From Lepturacanthus savala (taxonomy: Eukaryota; Chordata; Actinopteri; Scombriformes; Trichiuridae): a DNA stretch of 64,000 nt. The notes below the pieces were generated by a model. That model saw nothing but the letters and a program-made list of their open reading frames with translations, was not told the DNA's origin and ran no database searches. Position 1 is the first letter of the stretch. Each line of letters begins with the position of its first letter. This document shows positions 51,301 to 58,983 of this stretch, in pieces. The position numbers and the translations under genes are program-made. Location of the stretch: the NCBI GenBank assembly GCA_030544235.1, contig CM060469.1, positions 7,240,017 through 7,304,016 on the forward strand, in the 5' to 3' direction.

Positions 51301-52843
51301 GGAGCCAAACGGGACTTGAGAGCATTTTCTTAATAGCCTGATTGCGAAGCTAAAAAGCTTCTTGTTGAATCATTCTTCCAGATTAGATATGAACAGGGTG
51401 GAAAATTAACTTTATGAAAACGCAAACACGTACCAGCCACTGAGCGATAAATGTTCACGGCCGCCTGAACAGTAAATCATTATTTTCTCTCTGAAATCTA
51501 CCAGCAAATTGTTTATTTCACCAGCTGCTATTCTATTGTAAATACCCATCACTCTTTAATGCGCTCCATTTCCTACAGTGACAGGACACTGGTCAATAAA
51601 ATGTGTTTTTTCATGAGAATGGACAAACAGAGGGTATATTTAGCATGGTTTCTCCTCATTCTGGCATTGATTCGGTTATTCTTAATCAGTGGTACAACTT
51701 AATAGTGCCCATGTGCATTTTCTTCAAGAGCTTTAGTCTGGCACCACCATTGATAAAGTGGACGACTATTGTTCTTCTGTCTCGAGTGTTCCTTCTCGAA
51801 CAATGTGGCCACAAGTGTGTGCGTGTCTGTGATTGTTATCAAGGTCTTGCTTTCCCCATAGAGCACAGAGGGGGCACACCCCTTTCTCTCTCTGGCACAC
51901 ACACACACACACACACACATAGCTCTCACAATAGAAACAGGAAGTTGAGCTACTGTACTGGACACTGAGAGGAAATACTAGAGGCTCTTTCCCTCTCCGG
52001 TCAGTGTGTGTGTGTGTGTTTGTGGGTGTGTACATGCGTGAGAGCAAATGCATGTGTGTGTGTGTGTGTGTCTAAAGATACTCACACACAGCTATCACAA
52101 ATTCACACCTATTACCCAACCATCCTACCTGTTCTCCCACACATTCAGAACATTTGCAGCTGGTGTTGTAACACATCTTAATAGGTTTTAAAGAAACAGA
52201 TACACGCGGCTGCAGAGACACACCTTTCTGGATAAATCACAGCAGCCTGACAAACAGCCTGTCTCATCTCTGTGCCCACATTTTAGAGAGTGCACTTATT
52301 ATTTCACTGAGGGGTATATTTAACACGCACAATTATCCTCTTTGCAGAAACATAAAGTTAAATAACATTCATAAATCTGACAATTTACATGACTTACCAC
52401 TAACACATAATATAAAGTCAGCTTTCTTTAACTCAAAAGAGGGGGGAAATGTATTATTCATTATATTAGTGTCAAATATATTATTTTGATGGAGATTGAC
52501 GAATCCAGTAATATTAATATAATAATAATTTAAGTAAATGACATAAAAATCATTATTGGCCACAGGTGAAATGCCGAATGGTTGAGTGGATGCTACAAAT
52601 CTTAAATAGGATTCGGTTTTGTTATAAAACATGTTGTTTGTCTGTTTGCAATGCAAGGCAACTTTAAATGTGCAGATTTCCCTGATGAGTCTGGTGTGCT
52701 ATTCCCTGTTGAAGCGAACAAGGGCTGTTTAACTCACCTATGACTATTCTGAGGTGTTTGAGCCTCGTCAACACGTCCTTCTTTGGGTCCAACACTTTCT
52801 GTGTTGACTTCTTAACGTCCCCATGAGGCTTTTTGGAGAACAT
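12124..52843 (-). CDS. ralgapa1: ralgapa1: Ral GTPase-activating protein subunit alpha-1 (43 exons placed; last exon not found)
   Basis: RALGAPA1 pairs with RALGAPB to form the cytosolic RalGAP complex, a TSC1/TSC2-like GAP that stimulates GTP hydrolysis by RALA and RALB and acts downstream of PI3K/AKT (family knowledge). Seen here: the start MFSKKPHGDVKKSTQKVLD, a long helical mid-section with blocks such as [20 protein letters not shown], and a C-terminal Rap/Ran-GAP domain with [20 protein letters not shown] carrying the catalytic Asn. All splice phases agree across 43 exons, giving 6,293 coding bases (about 2,097 codons) against roughly 2,040 residues in human. The excess is mostly an acidic insertion in exon 36. 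Exon 17 encodes RQRSLT, which fits the AKT motif RxRxxS/T. A 150-bp cassette exon and a 1,671-bp extension of exon 18 are in frame and would add 50 and 557 residues. The terminal exon, YEERARYL-like in mammals, was not found between 1 and 12123. The paralogue ralgapa2 is less likely because the N-terminus and exon 10 match alpha-1. Confidence 0.95.
13237..13395 (-). CDS. ralgapa1: ralgapa1 exon 42 (catalytic Asn exon)
   Basis: Encodes [20 protein letters not shown] and RRGIIPTEFGDVLIIIYPMK. The Asn of HLGND (codon at 13378-13380) is the asparagine thumb that Rap/Ran-GAP domains use in place of an arginine finger (family knowledge), so the protein should be catalytically competent. Donor gtaaag, phase 0. 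Confidence 0.96.
13573..13643. repeat. (TG)n microsatellite in ralgapa1 intron 41
   Basis: About 35 perfect units, roughly 180 bp upstream of the exon 42 acceptor on the coding strand. Further TG and CA tracts occur at 13781-13802 and 13876-13901. The rest of this intron shows nothing recognisable. Confidence 0.95.
15609..15764 (-). CDS. ralgapa1: ralgapa1 exon 41 (GAP domain)
   Basis: Encodes VDLTTHCGFMGGLQRNRSTG and TPYYATSTTEVIYHVSTRMP. Donor gtaaca, phase 0. Confidence 0.95.
16023..16146 (-). CDS. ralgapa1: ralgapa1 exon 40 (GAP domain)
   Basis: Encodes [20 protein letters not shown] and GSQAYEDFVSGLGWE. The [15 protein letters not shown] signature is shared with the tuberin/Rap1GAP fold. 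Donor gtagga, phase 0. Confidence 0.95.
16559..16630 (-). CDS. ralgapa1: ralgapa1 exon 39 (GAP domain)
   Basis: Encodes SNFHLLRKNEKLLRELKNLD SRQ. The Cys codon is split with exon 40. Donor gtgaga. Confidence 0.93.
16631..19033. other. ralgapa1 intron 38
   Basis: A 2.4-kb intron with A-runs, a purine (GA) patch near 17970-18040, T-runs and a degenerate repeat-like block near 17040-17340. The end of that block (cgagatgatttttg ... tgggacctttaaa) resembles the inner part of the Tc1-like repeats at 40155 and 45209. No coding potential seen. Confidence 0.6.
19034..19158 (-). CDS. ralgapa1: ralgapa1 exon 38
   Basis: Encodes RGEGLNMRAVQQPEPETQTP and QSAFYYCRLLINILGLNSWE KR. The second half is the conserved entry to the GAP domain. 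Donor gtgaga. Confidence 0.93.
19659..19774 (-). CDS. ralgapa1: ralgapa1 exon 37
   Basis: Encodes GMPLNIPAPPPACVSEKQEN and DVINAILKQSAAEREFVLH. Donor gtacgt, phase 0. Confidence 0.94.
20041..20647 (-). CDS. ralgapa1: ralgapa1 exon 36 with acidic expansion
   Basis: A 607-bp exon. The conserved ends are IRSESGVPGGGMTAGLSSAP ... KHSWDSAVLYGPPP and AVPAWDSLREGDDALDEMLQ YLGYSSPECLQR. Between them lies an acidic low-complexity insertion (about 20195-20425) rich in Glu, Asp, Gly and Arg, including EEEEEEEQEE. Human has a shorter, non-acidic linker here. The insertion is probably a disordered loop just before the GAP domain. Donor gtaaac, phase 1. Confidence 0.93.
20755..20874 (-). CDS. ralgapa1: ralgapa1 exon 35
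   Basis: Encodes VCENQDNPYCESADLGPELF and HSPNLQFLVLNGSTLLSVLQ. Donor gtaatc, phase 0. Confidence 0.94.
21499..21617 (-). CDS. ralgapa1: ralgapa1 exon 34
   Basis: Encodes RIQHGLVSIAARTVITHLVN and HLGHYPMSGGPATLSSQ. Donor gtacta, phase 0. Confidence 0.95.
22582..22765 (-). CDS. ralgapa1: ralgapa1 exon 33
   Basis: Encodes VLHGCVYGAQSFNSPKYYPL, DYDPFLPLESLREPEPLHSP and DSERSSKLQPVTE. Donor gtattt, phase 1. Confidence 0.95.
23345..23572. mobile_element. Short terminal-inverted-repeat element (MITE)
   Basis: The left end ttataggtgggtgcatata and right end tatatgcacccgcctatta are inverted copies matching over about 18 of 20 bases, bounding an AT-rich core with no coding potential. Lies in ralgapa1 intron 32. 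Confidence 0.75.
23619..23756 (-). CDS. ralgapa1: ralgapa1 exon 32
   Basis: Encodes LVVSLLLCLLDWVMALPPKT and LLQPVQTQSPPDRDQPTKTL, ending CIYK. Donor gtacat, phase 0; an inverted-repeat element begins about 45 bp downstream of it. Confidence 0.95.
23861..23929 (-). CDS. ralgapa1: ralgapa1 exon 31
   Basis: A 69-bp exon encoding ILIATITYLLPTTESSPHEL DKR. Donor gtaatc is followed directly by a (CA)n tract on the coding strand. Confidence 0.93.
24471..24581 (-). CDS. ralgapa1: ralgapa1 exon 30
   Basis: Encodes YPNKNVALVASDILHLLISH and VDHLQKFPPDTPKKIVE. More diverged than its neighbours but collinear with human. Donor gtgaga, phase 0. Confidence 0.9.
25655..25763 (-). CDS. ralgapa1: ralgapa1 exon 29
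   Basis: Encodes CVALCSLGIWLCEELSHGTQ and HPQIKDALNVICVTLK. Donor gtcagt, phase 0. Confidence 0.94.
26211..26269 (-). CDS. ralgapa1: ralgapa1 exon 28
   Basis: A 59-bp exon encoding EHIIKTILTSARDEPSAPA. Donor gtacat; the Arg codon is split with exon 29. Confidence 0.92.
26921..27046 (-). CDS. ralgapa1: ralgapa1 exon 27
   Basis: Encodes APRVEAQILLGSLVCFPNLY and RELPALHPTTADVVHTKF. Donor gtgaac, phase 0. Confidence 0.95.
27157..27285 (-). CDS. ralgapa1: ralgapa1 exon 26
   Basis: Encodes DIVNTIIKHCSPRFFSIGLP and GATMLILDFIIAASRVTACS. Donor gtagtt was chosen because it restores ...LN/APRVEAQ with exon 27. Confidence 0.93.
27426..27581 (-). CDS. ralgapa1: ralgapa1 exon 25
   Basis: Encodes ATMLTERYKQGKLHAYKLIC and MKRRQDVSPNTDFLTHFYNI. 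Donor gtagtg, phase 0. Confidence 0.95.
27822..27920 (-). CDS. ralgapa1: ralgapa1 exon 24
   Basis: Encodes IRDNLGISHDNQSSPPPPVL IPPLRILTPWLFK. Donor gtaggt, phase 0. Confidence 0.95.
28004..28197 (-). CDS. ralgapa1: ralgapa1 exon 23
   Basis: Encodes [40 protein letters not shown] and FDYLCELWQNLAK. Start of the strongly conserved helical half of the protein. Donor gtgcat, phase 0. Confidence 0.95.
28295..28465 (-). CDS. ralgapa1: ralgapa1 exon 22
   Basis: Encodes GSESASPMHSLGGSRSQTPS, a His/Thr-rich stretch (SSHSHTHLQLDQ), and KLHNSVLQTPDDL. Donor gtaacg, phase 1. Confidence 0.92.
28555..28749 (-). CDS. ralgapa1: ralgapa1 exon 21
   Basis: Begins NFTYSSEACVGGVGSG with a run of seven glycines from a CCT-repeat, then EEHEVASLTTLHIDSETSSL, which matches human. 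Preceded by a T-run acceptor. Donor gtatgt, phase 1. Confidence 0.9.
29344..29578 (-). CDS. ralgapa1: ralgapa1 exon 20
   Basis: Encodes GRRGSSPGSLEVPRDLPELL, RPIDDPGVPSEWTSPASASG and SDVISSDSQSDSFNAFQY. This Ser-rich block is highly conserved in RALGAPA1. Donor gtaagg, phase 1. Confidence 0.94.
29769..29893 (-). CDS. ralgapa1: ralgapa1 exon 19
   Basis: Encodes ANKEEVVQKARPVSTDVGSS and NPNFSDLMDEFIQERLRAKG. Acceptor ttcag/cc; donor gtcagt in phase 0. Confidence 0.92.
29960..29991. repeat. (AC)n microsatellite in ralgapa1 intron 18
   Basis: Perfect dinucleotide tract about 65 bp upstream of the exon 19 acceptor on the coding strand. Confidence 0.93.
33090..33170. repeat. 40-bp tandem duplication
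   Basis: gacaacatttagggactttt ctgtg occurs twice with a period of 40 bp. Confidence 0.9.
33240..33500. repeat. Purine-rich GGA block (pyrimidine-rich on the ralgapa1 strand)
   Basis: Dense gga/gag repeats on the plus strand; the pre-mRNA would read CU-rich, 260-520 nt past the distal exon 18 donor. Confidence 0.8.
33760..35430 (-). CDS. ralgapa1: ralgapa1 exon 18 long-form extension (557 codons)
   Basis: The reading frame of exon 18 stays open for 1,671 bp past the internal donor and reaches a second donor, gtgagg, in the same phase, so use of the distal site inserts 557 residues in frame. The insert is Ser/Gly/Pro-rich and probably disordered, with islands that look constrained: SVCDRFWHQTGPQSRGSSSD, DLFSSIRDYFTHKGAERKE, RSIYECLELQCHWPSPN, RSSAKRFHSGGVHVSFRPST, SVQFHNPLESKEAHWKARLR and, at its very end, ASLRDLYSHVLGYFGRKT. 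The length of the open frame and these motifs argue for real coding sequence rather than read-through. I believe mammals also have long RALGAPA1 isoforms but could not verify it. Confidence 0.8.
35431..35634 (-). CDS. ralgapa1: ralgapa1 exon 18, short form
   Basis: Encodes DLEDPPITLTSHPSRMRHSS, then QSDEAPPTSCSEV and ARSSSASDIMEPFIAERVK. The match to the human ...SSSTSDILEPFTVERAK segment ends exactly at an internal donor, gtgaag. From there the frame continues into exon 19 (ANKEEVVQK; human VNKEDMSQK), giving the canonical isoform. Confidence 0.88.
36754..36870. mobile_element. Dispersed repeat copy, CACTGCAAAAAC family
   Basis: Second copy of the repeat at 5660: cactgcaaaaacag, aaaatatcttgtttttg and tagtagaattatctta in the same order and spacing. 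Lies in the intron between exon 18 and cassette 17b. Confidence 0.65.
37181..37207. repeat. (AGGC)n tetranucleotide repeat
   Basis: Five to six units of the tetranucleotide, starting about 15 bp past the donor of the cassette exon. Confidence 0.9.
37223..37372 (-). CDS. ralgapa1: ralgapa1 candidate cassette exon 17b
   Basis: A 150-bp segment open throughout in the frame dictated by its neighbours. It has a strong pyrimidine tract plus cag acceptor and a weaker donor, gtacac. It encodes ALRSCSTGDSLLSSAFIRSA, KSAPALAPPLPVLLHHHHHP and LLPPLADRLAG. Both boundaries are phase 1, like those of exons 17 and 18, so skipping or including it keeps the frame. The weak donor and its absence from the canonical protein suggest regulated use. 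Confidence 0.7.
37373..39120. other. ralgapa1 intron 17 upstream of the cassette exon
   Basis: About 1.7 kb. The part next to the cassette (37373-37640) is purine-rich on the plus strand and so forms a long CU-rich tract at the cassette acceptor. The rest is AT-rich with no coding signal. Confidence 0.6.
39121..39285 (-). CDS. ralgapa1: ralgapa1 exon 17 (phospho-linker)
   Basis: Encodes VDRSFSKGWSRDQPGQAAAM, RQRSLTTAGSPGMEKARNIV and RQKTV. RQRSLT fits the AKT consensus RxRxxS/T; AKT control of RalGAP alpha subunits is known, but use of this site is inferred. Donor gtcagt, phase 1. Confidence 0.92.
39535..39625 (-). CDS. ralgapa1: ralgapa1 exon 16
   Basis: Encodes VLARNLYSVDLNELPLDKLS and EQKQKKHKGK. 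The Lys-rich end marks the start of a regulatory linker. Donor gttggt, phase 1. Confidence 0.93.
40155..40734. mobile_element. Tc1/mariner-like non-autonomous element, truncated copy
   Basis: Starts cactacagttcaaagg after TA-rich sequence and is closely similar to 45209-45780, including ttgaaatttaagcagtttaa, tgtgaagttgtgatgtcact and cctacagcaacataatccac. The right inverted end is missing. No open transposase. Lies in ralgapa1 intron 15. Confidence 0.75.
40787..40933 (-). CDS. ralgapa1: ralgapa1 exon 15
   Basis: Encodes TLIVAWIKGNLNVYISRELW, DDLLSVLSSLTCWEELVTEW and SLTMETLTK. Very strongly conserved. Donor gtaatg, phase 0. A truncated Tc1-like repeat ends about 55 bp downstream of the donor. 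Confidence 0.95.
41795..41918 (-). CDS. ralgapa1: ralgapa1 exon 14
   Basis: Encodes EQILLVLLRVTESVMKRPPS and GKKNNTLSGRLAGPIFQ. Donor gtacca, phase 0. Confidence 0.93.
42066..42214 (-). CDS. ralgapa1: ralgapa1 exon 13
   Basis: Encodes VFITHSSNVFLLEPANDIK and EEHVDMCKRVLNIYRSLV. Donor gtaaaa; the junction splits the Trp codon of QKTWEQ. Confidence 0.94.
42286..42355. repeat. (TA)n microsatellite
   Basis: About 35 uninterrupted TA units in ralgapa1 intron 12, ending 20 bp from the exon 12 donor. Confidence 0.97.
42375..42446 (-). CDS. ralgapa1: ralgapa1 exon 12
   Basis: Encodes GMNKAIDSELLEYSVHAGVQ TTLQ. Placed between the conserved flanks; human has AGTQAVLQ at this position. Donor gtatga, phase 0. 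Confidence 0.87.
42809..42988 (-). CDS. ralgapa1: ralgapa1 exon 11
   Basis: Encodes AFLLPMCEAAAMRKVVRVYQ and EWISMEDKPVFMKEPEE, followed by an unconserved acidic tail (QLGDKDDE). Donor gtgagg, phase 0. Confidence 0.93.
43184..43507 (-). CDS. ralgapa1: ralgapa1 exon 10 (serine-rich)
   Basis: The 5' half is a poorly conserved Gly/Ser-rich linker (LGPGGGGMGICGGPGSS). The 3' half, [20 protein letters not shown] then LTDMEVVRRV, is almost identical to human RALGAPA1 and separates it from RALGAPA2. Donor gtgaag, phase 0. Confidence 0.92.
44922..45130 (-). CDS. ralgapa1: ralgapa1 exon 9
   Basis: Encodes DVPPMRSKPYYSMVRKEQDG, then ARVIFIRWLVSFWLEPRPN and PGTEGENVPKNIQ. The tryptophan-rich block is diagnostic of RalGAP alpha subunits. 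Donor gtaac, phase 0. Confidence 0.94.
45209..45901. mobile_element. Tc1/mariner-like non-autonomous element, full-length copy
   Basis: Inverted ends cactacagatcaaacatttt and aaaacgttttggtg flanked by TA on both sides (45207-45208 and 45902-45903), the Tc1/mariner target. There is no transposase frame. The 693-bp element makes up most of ralgapa1 intron 8 (853 bp). Confidence 0.8.
45984..46122 (-). CDS. ralgapa1: ralgapa1 exon 8
   Basis: Encodes AKSLEWRCKDNHERGFNFLF and YLPHIFPNFAMETSLYSPIL. Donor gtcagt, phase 1. Confidence 0.93.
46515..46630 (-). CDS. ralgapa1: ralgapa1 exon 7
   Basis: Encodes QVTPEEITPLVPPQSGDK and LTAYFLEALLKYMVNQ. Donor gtatta, phase 0. Its acceptor lies only about 45 bp from a Tc1-like relic that fills the preceding intron. 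Confidence 0.93.
46676..47445 (+). mobile_element. Internally deleted Tc1-like transposon relic
   Basis: Ends cagacccttt and aaagggtctg form inverted repeats next to TA dinucleotides. The 5' untranslated part and a decayed start of a Tc1-type transposase (words such as gctggctgttcacatc and aagagtggaatgaggcggg) are recognisable, with stops and a large internal deletion that removes the catalytic region. It spans about 770 of the 896 bp of ralgapa1 intron 6. Confidence 0.75.
47527..47704 (-). CDS. ralgapa1: ralgapa1 exon 6
   Basis: Encodes IRREGVRLFLLWMQALQS, then MFACLIPGFPAP and TPRTLDTLINPSLSITE. The donor is the unusual gttcgt, chosen because only this site gives phase 1 and rebuilds the conserved ETQVT junction with exon 7. 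Confidence 0.9.
47820..47863 (-). CDS. ralgapa1: ralgapa1 exon 5
   Basis: A 44-bp exon encoding GLILKKLLHTGNSLK. Donor gtactg, phase 0. Too short to stand out without the protein comparison. Confidence 0.92.
48207..48264 (-). CDS. ralgapa1: ralgapa1 exon 4
   Basis: Encodes KILQLLPERIQRRWQFHSI, differing from human at one residue. Donor gtaac, phase 1. Confidence 0.93.
49340..49389 (-). CDS. ralgapa1: ralgapa1 exon 3
   Basis: A 50-bp exon encoding GHKSQREELDSILFIFE, nearly identical to the human residues. Donor gtaata, phase 0. Confidence 0.93.
49513..49623 (-). CDS. ralgapa1: ralgapa1 exon 2
   Basis: Encodes ENAEPSELKQFFDV and then SHIYYVFFENFVTIEVSLKQ. Acceptor ctgccgaaaa on the opposite strand reads cag/aaaac; donor gtaag. 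Joins exon 1 in phase 1. Confidence 0.95.
49624..52737. other. ralgapa1 intron 1
   Basis: A 3.1-kb first intron with scattered CA/TG tracts (51898-51920, 52003-52020, 52050-52071) and AT-rich sequence. No coding signal; first introns often carry regulatory sites but none is claimed. Confidence 0.6.
52738..52843 (-). CDS. ralgapa1: ralgapa1 exon 1 (initiator)
   Basis: Encodes MFSKKPHGDVKKSTQKVLD through LKHLRIVI. This Met was chosen because the protein start matches mammalian RALGAPA1 exactly; an upstream in-frame Met seven codons earlier is not conserved. Donor gtgagt, phase 1. Confidence 0.95.
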
Positions 52844-54642
52844 TCCCGAGTCAGGAGACACAAGAATGCGATGGTAGACAGCAAAGGAGAGGCGCTAGCT
52901 GGGAGTGTAGCTTCAGCTAGCGTTAATCTTCAAATTATAACTGAGGGGAAAAAAACAACGGAAGAATCATGGATAATTAGCAGCCTCCCGCAGCAGCGTG
53001 GAGGATATCGAGGTGTAGAATGCGTCGGGAAGGCAGCATTTTGTTTAAAGTAAAACAAATATTTTGTTAAAAAAAACAAAGCATCCATCCATTGCAGATT
53101 GCAGCTCCTTTCCACAACAGTCCCGCAGCCTGAAGTCGCTGCTCACTTACAAAACATCATGGCGGAGAAGGGAGGAGGGAGAACAAAATAATAGATACCA
53201 GAGACATCCAACGACAACATTAAGTTGAATATCAAAAGTTTAGTTTTCTGGAATATATAGTAAACACATTTATATACATTATCAATTATATTTCGCAGAC
53301 ATAAATGTTCTAATTCTACTCATATTTAACGTTTTAAATGCTTTGGTCCAAAGATACAAAAGATGCCGCATCCAGACTTGTCAATCGAGTCAACCGTCAA
53401 CCACACGGTCGCCATCTTGTGTCGGGGGTTTTGACAGCTCTGACCGTTAAGCGGTTCCGACGGCATATACAGTCTATGGCCAGACTTTCTGCCGTTTTGC
53501 GGTGTCCCCGAGGAAGAAGCTCCAAAACTAAAAAATACGGAATTCACAATTTTATTATTTTTTTATTTGTTGAATTAACTTCATTTAGATCTTGTGAAGA
53601 ACTTCAATGGTATTTTCACACACGCATGCACAATTATGAGCGAGTTATGATTTTAATCGTTGACAGCCTCGAAGGATTTATGCAGTAAGGCCCGCATCCT
53701 CCGACACAATATGGCGGGCGTATTGACGCATCGATGTTATGGACAGCAACAGCGAAGGCGGGATCTACTATCCTTTGGACTGTCTCCGTTTCAAGCTATA
53801 GTGCTGCATTCTGGGTAACGTAGTACTTGGTTGAACGTTAAGCCCTTTAAATGATACGAATCTCATCGTGAAAAGAAAACTACAGTTCCCAACACAAATA
53901 AGACCGCCCCACGGAGATTTGTTTTTAGCTTAGCCGAAAGCACACGAGCGGTATCATAACGTAGTGAGAAAACAAGTTACGACTTGTTTTTGTCGGGAAA
54001 TTTAATTTATTTCAACATCCCCACAAAAGTCCAGCATCCCACGTAAGTTCAAATGTAGAAATAAACTTTCTCATACATGTTTTTTTGTAACAAGACGTGC
54101 TAAGCTTGCTAACATGCTAACAACATGCTCGCTCAGGATAATTGTTCATGTTTATGTTATGTGTTGTCTAGTTAAATAATTAATACGCCAAATAGCTACA
54201 TCTCTTATTTACTAGAAAATGTCTACGCGTTACAATTATTAAAACATATAGCGAATCTCAAATAATCTAAGAATACAGGGTTTATAATTGTGTTCAAAAT
54301 AACCATACAAATTGATATAAAATACAAATATAGATAAGATTAATGAAGAATAATGAAGTCGTTCAGTCGGTTACGTAAAGTGTTTAGTTAACAACAATAA
54401 CGAAGTAAAAATGTAGAAATAACACATCATAGAAATTAGGAAAGCATCAGTAATAATCAGTTTATGCATTATGTACATTATGATTTATACTTGCTTTGAT
54501 ATCTGTTGTTTTACTGTCTGTAGTAGGCCCACAACTTACTTATGTTAACAAGTAAGTGTAAAACTATCAGTTTGTGAATAAAGCTTCCTAAACAGAATTT
54601 TTTGTTTATCTAATTCTGCTGGTCTGTAGTCGACTCGCTGCC
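52844..54642. promoter_or_regulatory. Head-to-head ralgapa1/brms1l promoter region
   Basis: 1.8 kb separates the two initiator codons on opposite strands. Motifs seen: YY1-like atggcgg at 53159-53165 and 53711-53717 and its complement gccatcttg at 53411-53419; a ZNF143/THAP11-type site (complement of tactacgttacccagaatgc) at 53806-53825 and a related actacagttcccaaca at 53879-53894. No TATA box is evident. A shared housekeeping promoter is inferred. Confidence 0.65.
53940..54042 (+). other. brms1l: Putative non-coding first exon of brms1l
   Basis: A strong donor, gtaagt, at 54043 and an acceptor, ctgtag, ending at 54629 just before the start codon suggest a 5' UTR exon and a 587-bp UTR intron. 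The left end is approximate. Confidence 0.5.
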
Positions 54643-56356
<1,714 letters not shown>

Positions 56357-58977
56357 GACACACAAACAAGCACAACACACACAGGTGAATTCACTTCTCC
56401 CAACACGAGAACACACACAGATGAACATGTTCACAGAATCGCCCCAAATCCGTTGAACTCCTCGCTAACATTGTTAGCGACACCAGTCGGTAAGCTGCCT
56501 TTTACACAGGATCTAACATGGATTAAAGGACAAACAGGAACAACAAGCTAAGATACAGATGATTTAAAGCGTCTGGGTCCTTTTTTATACGCAGTGCAGG
56601 GGGAGGAGGAGGATTTCACCATAACGACAAATACACAATTTGATCACCAGTACATGCCTTCGGAGGCTCATATCAGCATTTTTTGTTCCTTTTTTTTTTC
56701 TTTTTACAAAGGAACTGATCAGTTAATTACTCCCACTGATACAGAACTTTTTAATATGTCCATTTTGATGCTAAGAAGAAATTATTTTATACTTTTGCTT
56801 TTTACTCCCAAATTAGTTTTGTTGCAGAGAAAAAAAACAGATTTAGCAAATTAAACAGCATTAGATTTATGAAATCCTGGTTTTACTGTGTTAATGCCTG
56901 ATGCAGATGATGCACAATAAAACATGGAATACTTATAATTCCAAATTTGGTGGTGAGGATGCCAAGAGGCCATAGTCTTTTAACGTAAAGATGATCTGAC
57001 ACTATACAAACCAGGCTGAATACATTTAGTGTCTGTTTCATAGCTAAAGTTTTAGTTTGGTGATTCTAGAGCCTCTAGAGGATCATTCATCAGTGCCTCA
57101 GGTGTAGTTAGACTAAAACCAGGATAAGGATTGCAATGTTTAATCTTTAAACTATTAAGCTTCCAATGCCATACAAGGAAATGGTCCATTGCACCATGGA
57201 AAACGTTGATTTTTCTGTTTTGTACTTTTTATGTGGGTCGTTTTAAACGTATTTTTTATAATGTTGTGTTTGAATAGTTAGGTGATGTTATGACTGTTTG
57301 TTTTCAGAGAACATCCGGCACTCCACTGTGCCTACGTTTTAAAGTTAACTTCTGGAAAACGTCATGTTCCTTTTTGTTTTAATGGTGCATCTTGCATTTT
57401 TTAAGAAATGTTTGAGAGAGATTTTCGCAGGTAACATGTTAAATTGGGACAAGACCATAGGAAACAGGTGTCAGTAATGGAAAAAGGTTCAATACTGACT
57501 GTATTCATGTAGCACCGAGATCTTCCGTATAATAAAAACACAATTAAAATCACACTTTCTATGATATAAGGAAATGAAAGTTAAAGTTATTATTGGTTCA
57601 TTTTCTGTTTAACTATCTACCTCTTCTCTCTCTTTCTGTCACACTTGTACATAATTTCTGCTGAATATGAAAATTCTTCCATCTTGATGAGCATTCTGGC
57701 ACAAACAGCTATTCCAGCATTTATAAAACAGTTTGTTTTGTAAAGATCGTTAAGTTAATGTTTGTAAAGGAGAAAAAAACTAATAGGAAAAGCCGACACG
57801 TTCTTCCAGTCGCTGCATCTTTACAGCTCTAACCCTCAGTTTATAAAGACGATGAACAAACTGCCAGTTATTGTTGATTTTATAAAGGTGGTGATGTGTC
57901 AAATTGATATTTTTCAACCGTTTTATTGTGACGTAATGTGTCGAGTACGTTATTTTCTTTCTTGATGACGTGGATGGGATGTTTTACAATTAAAATCTGT
58001 TTTTATAAAGCACCGTGTGGCGTCTCTTAAAGTTGAATGAACACAACAAGGCTTAAATGAGCACATTGATCTATACTTTACAGTACGAGTACTGAGGGAG
58101 TCCTGAGGCTGCTGATTACCTCACTAATAGGAATTAAATATTTAGCAGCGGTCTATAACTGAGTTTACGAATTACTTTACAGGATCAAAAGAGAACATGG
58201 TGCAGAAACTGAGGACAGCCCTGCTGAAATCTGAGGACTTAACATTAGAGCTCCTAAGAATTATTGATCACACTTTTTCTCTCTTTAAGAACATGCTGCA
58301 CATTAGAATGTCCGACACAGCGGTGACCGCAGAGTGCACGGAGAGTGTGATAAATGCTTTAATGGAATGTTTCTTTTCATTCCATGAGTGCACTCAAGTG
58401 TTGCAGGAAGCACCGATATTTTACACATTCACTCCATTTCCATCCCGCATCATAAATAGAAGCAGCTGCTGTAGTTTGTTTAGGGCCAATTCACCATAAA
58501 AATATGAAAAAAAGTAATGTTTACACGCAGCTTGTTTTTATTAAAGTTACTGACTATATTCAGGCTTTAAACCCTTTATCGTTGAAGGCTTTTAGCTCGA
58601 TTTAATCAGCCTGATCAACCGACTTAACAGAGTTTTAGTCATTATCTAGTTTTCTTGTTAGGAACCTAAAAGGACAGGTCAAATCCTGTAAAATCGTATT
58701 TAGCTGTAGATTAAATTCTACTGTTTACAAGCTTTGGAATCGAAGCTGCATATTTTCAGAAGTTTCTGCTTAGTTTGAAATAAACATCCTGTCAAAAAAA
58801 AAAAAAAAGGTTAAGGTAGCATCACATAAATTGTGGTGTTCAGTCTGGGTTACAGTAATTCAATTACAGTTCTTTGTTTTTCTTATCCATGATTAGCCAC
58901 TGATTGTTAGGGTTAGCATATTAATATAATACATAAGTGAAATGTGACGACACTGATAATTTGACATTCTTCATTCA
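56357..58977 (+). other. brms1l 3' UTR and intergenic sequence
   Basis: AT-rich, with candidate polyadenylation signals at 56916-56921 (the likely first) and 57531-57536. Contains an unexplained open frame around 58197-58499. No homologue of the missing BRMS1L C-terminal exons was recognised. Confidence 0.55.
56916..56921 (+). other. Candidate brms1l polyadenylation signal
   Basis: Canonical aataaa about 560 bp after the stop codon. Choice among alternatives is not proven. Confidence 0.45.
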
Positions 58978-58983
58978 TTTATT
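58978..58983 (-). other. Candidate mia2 polyadenylation signal
   Basis: Reads aataaa on the minus strand, about 1 kb past the mia2 stop codon; the nearest clear signal found. Confidence 0.35.

Noticed and set aside
53338..53688. 116-residue plus-strand frame in the promoter region
   Set aside because: No homology, no splice context, overlaps promoter motifs. More likely chance or repeat-derived.
56594..56854. EEEDFTITTNTQFDH frame as the missing BRMS1L tail
   Set aside because: Only a vague resemblance to DEYPTSAVITTINHDEV, with no match to the flanking YYDGEWYIRGQ or KLYISQLQKGKYS segments.
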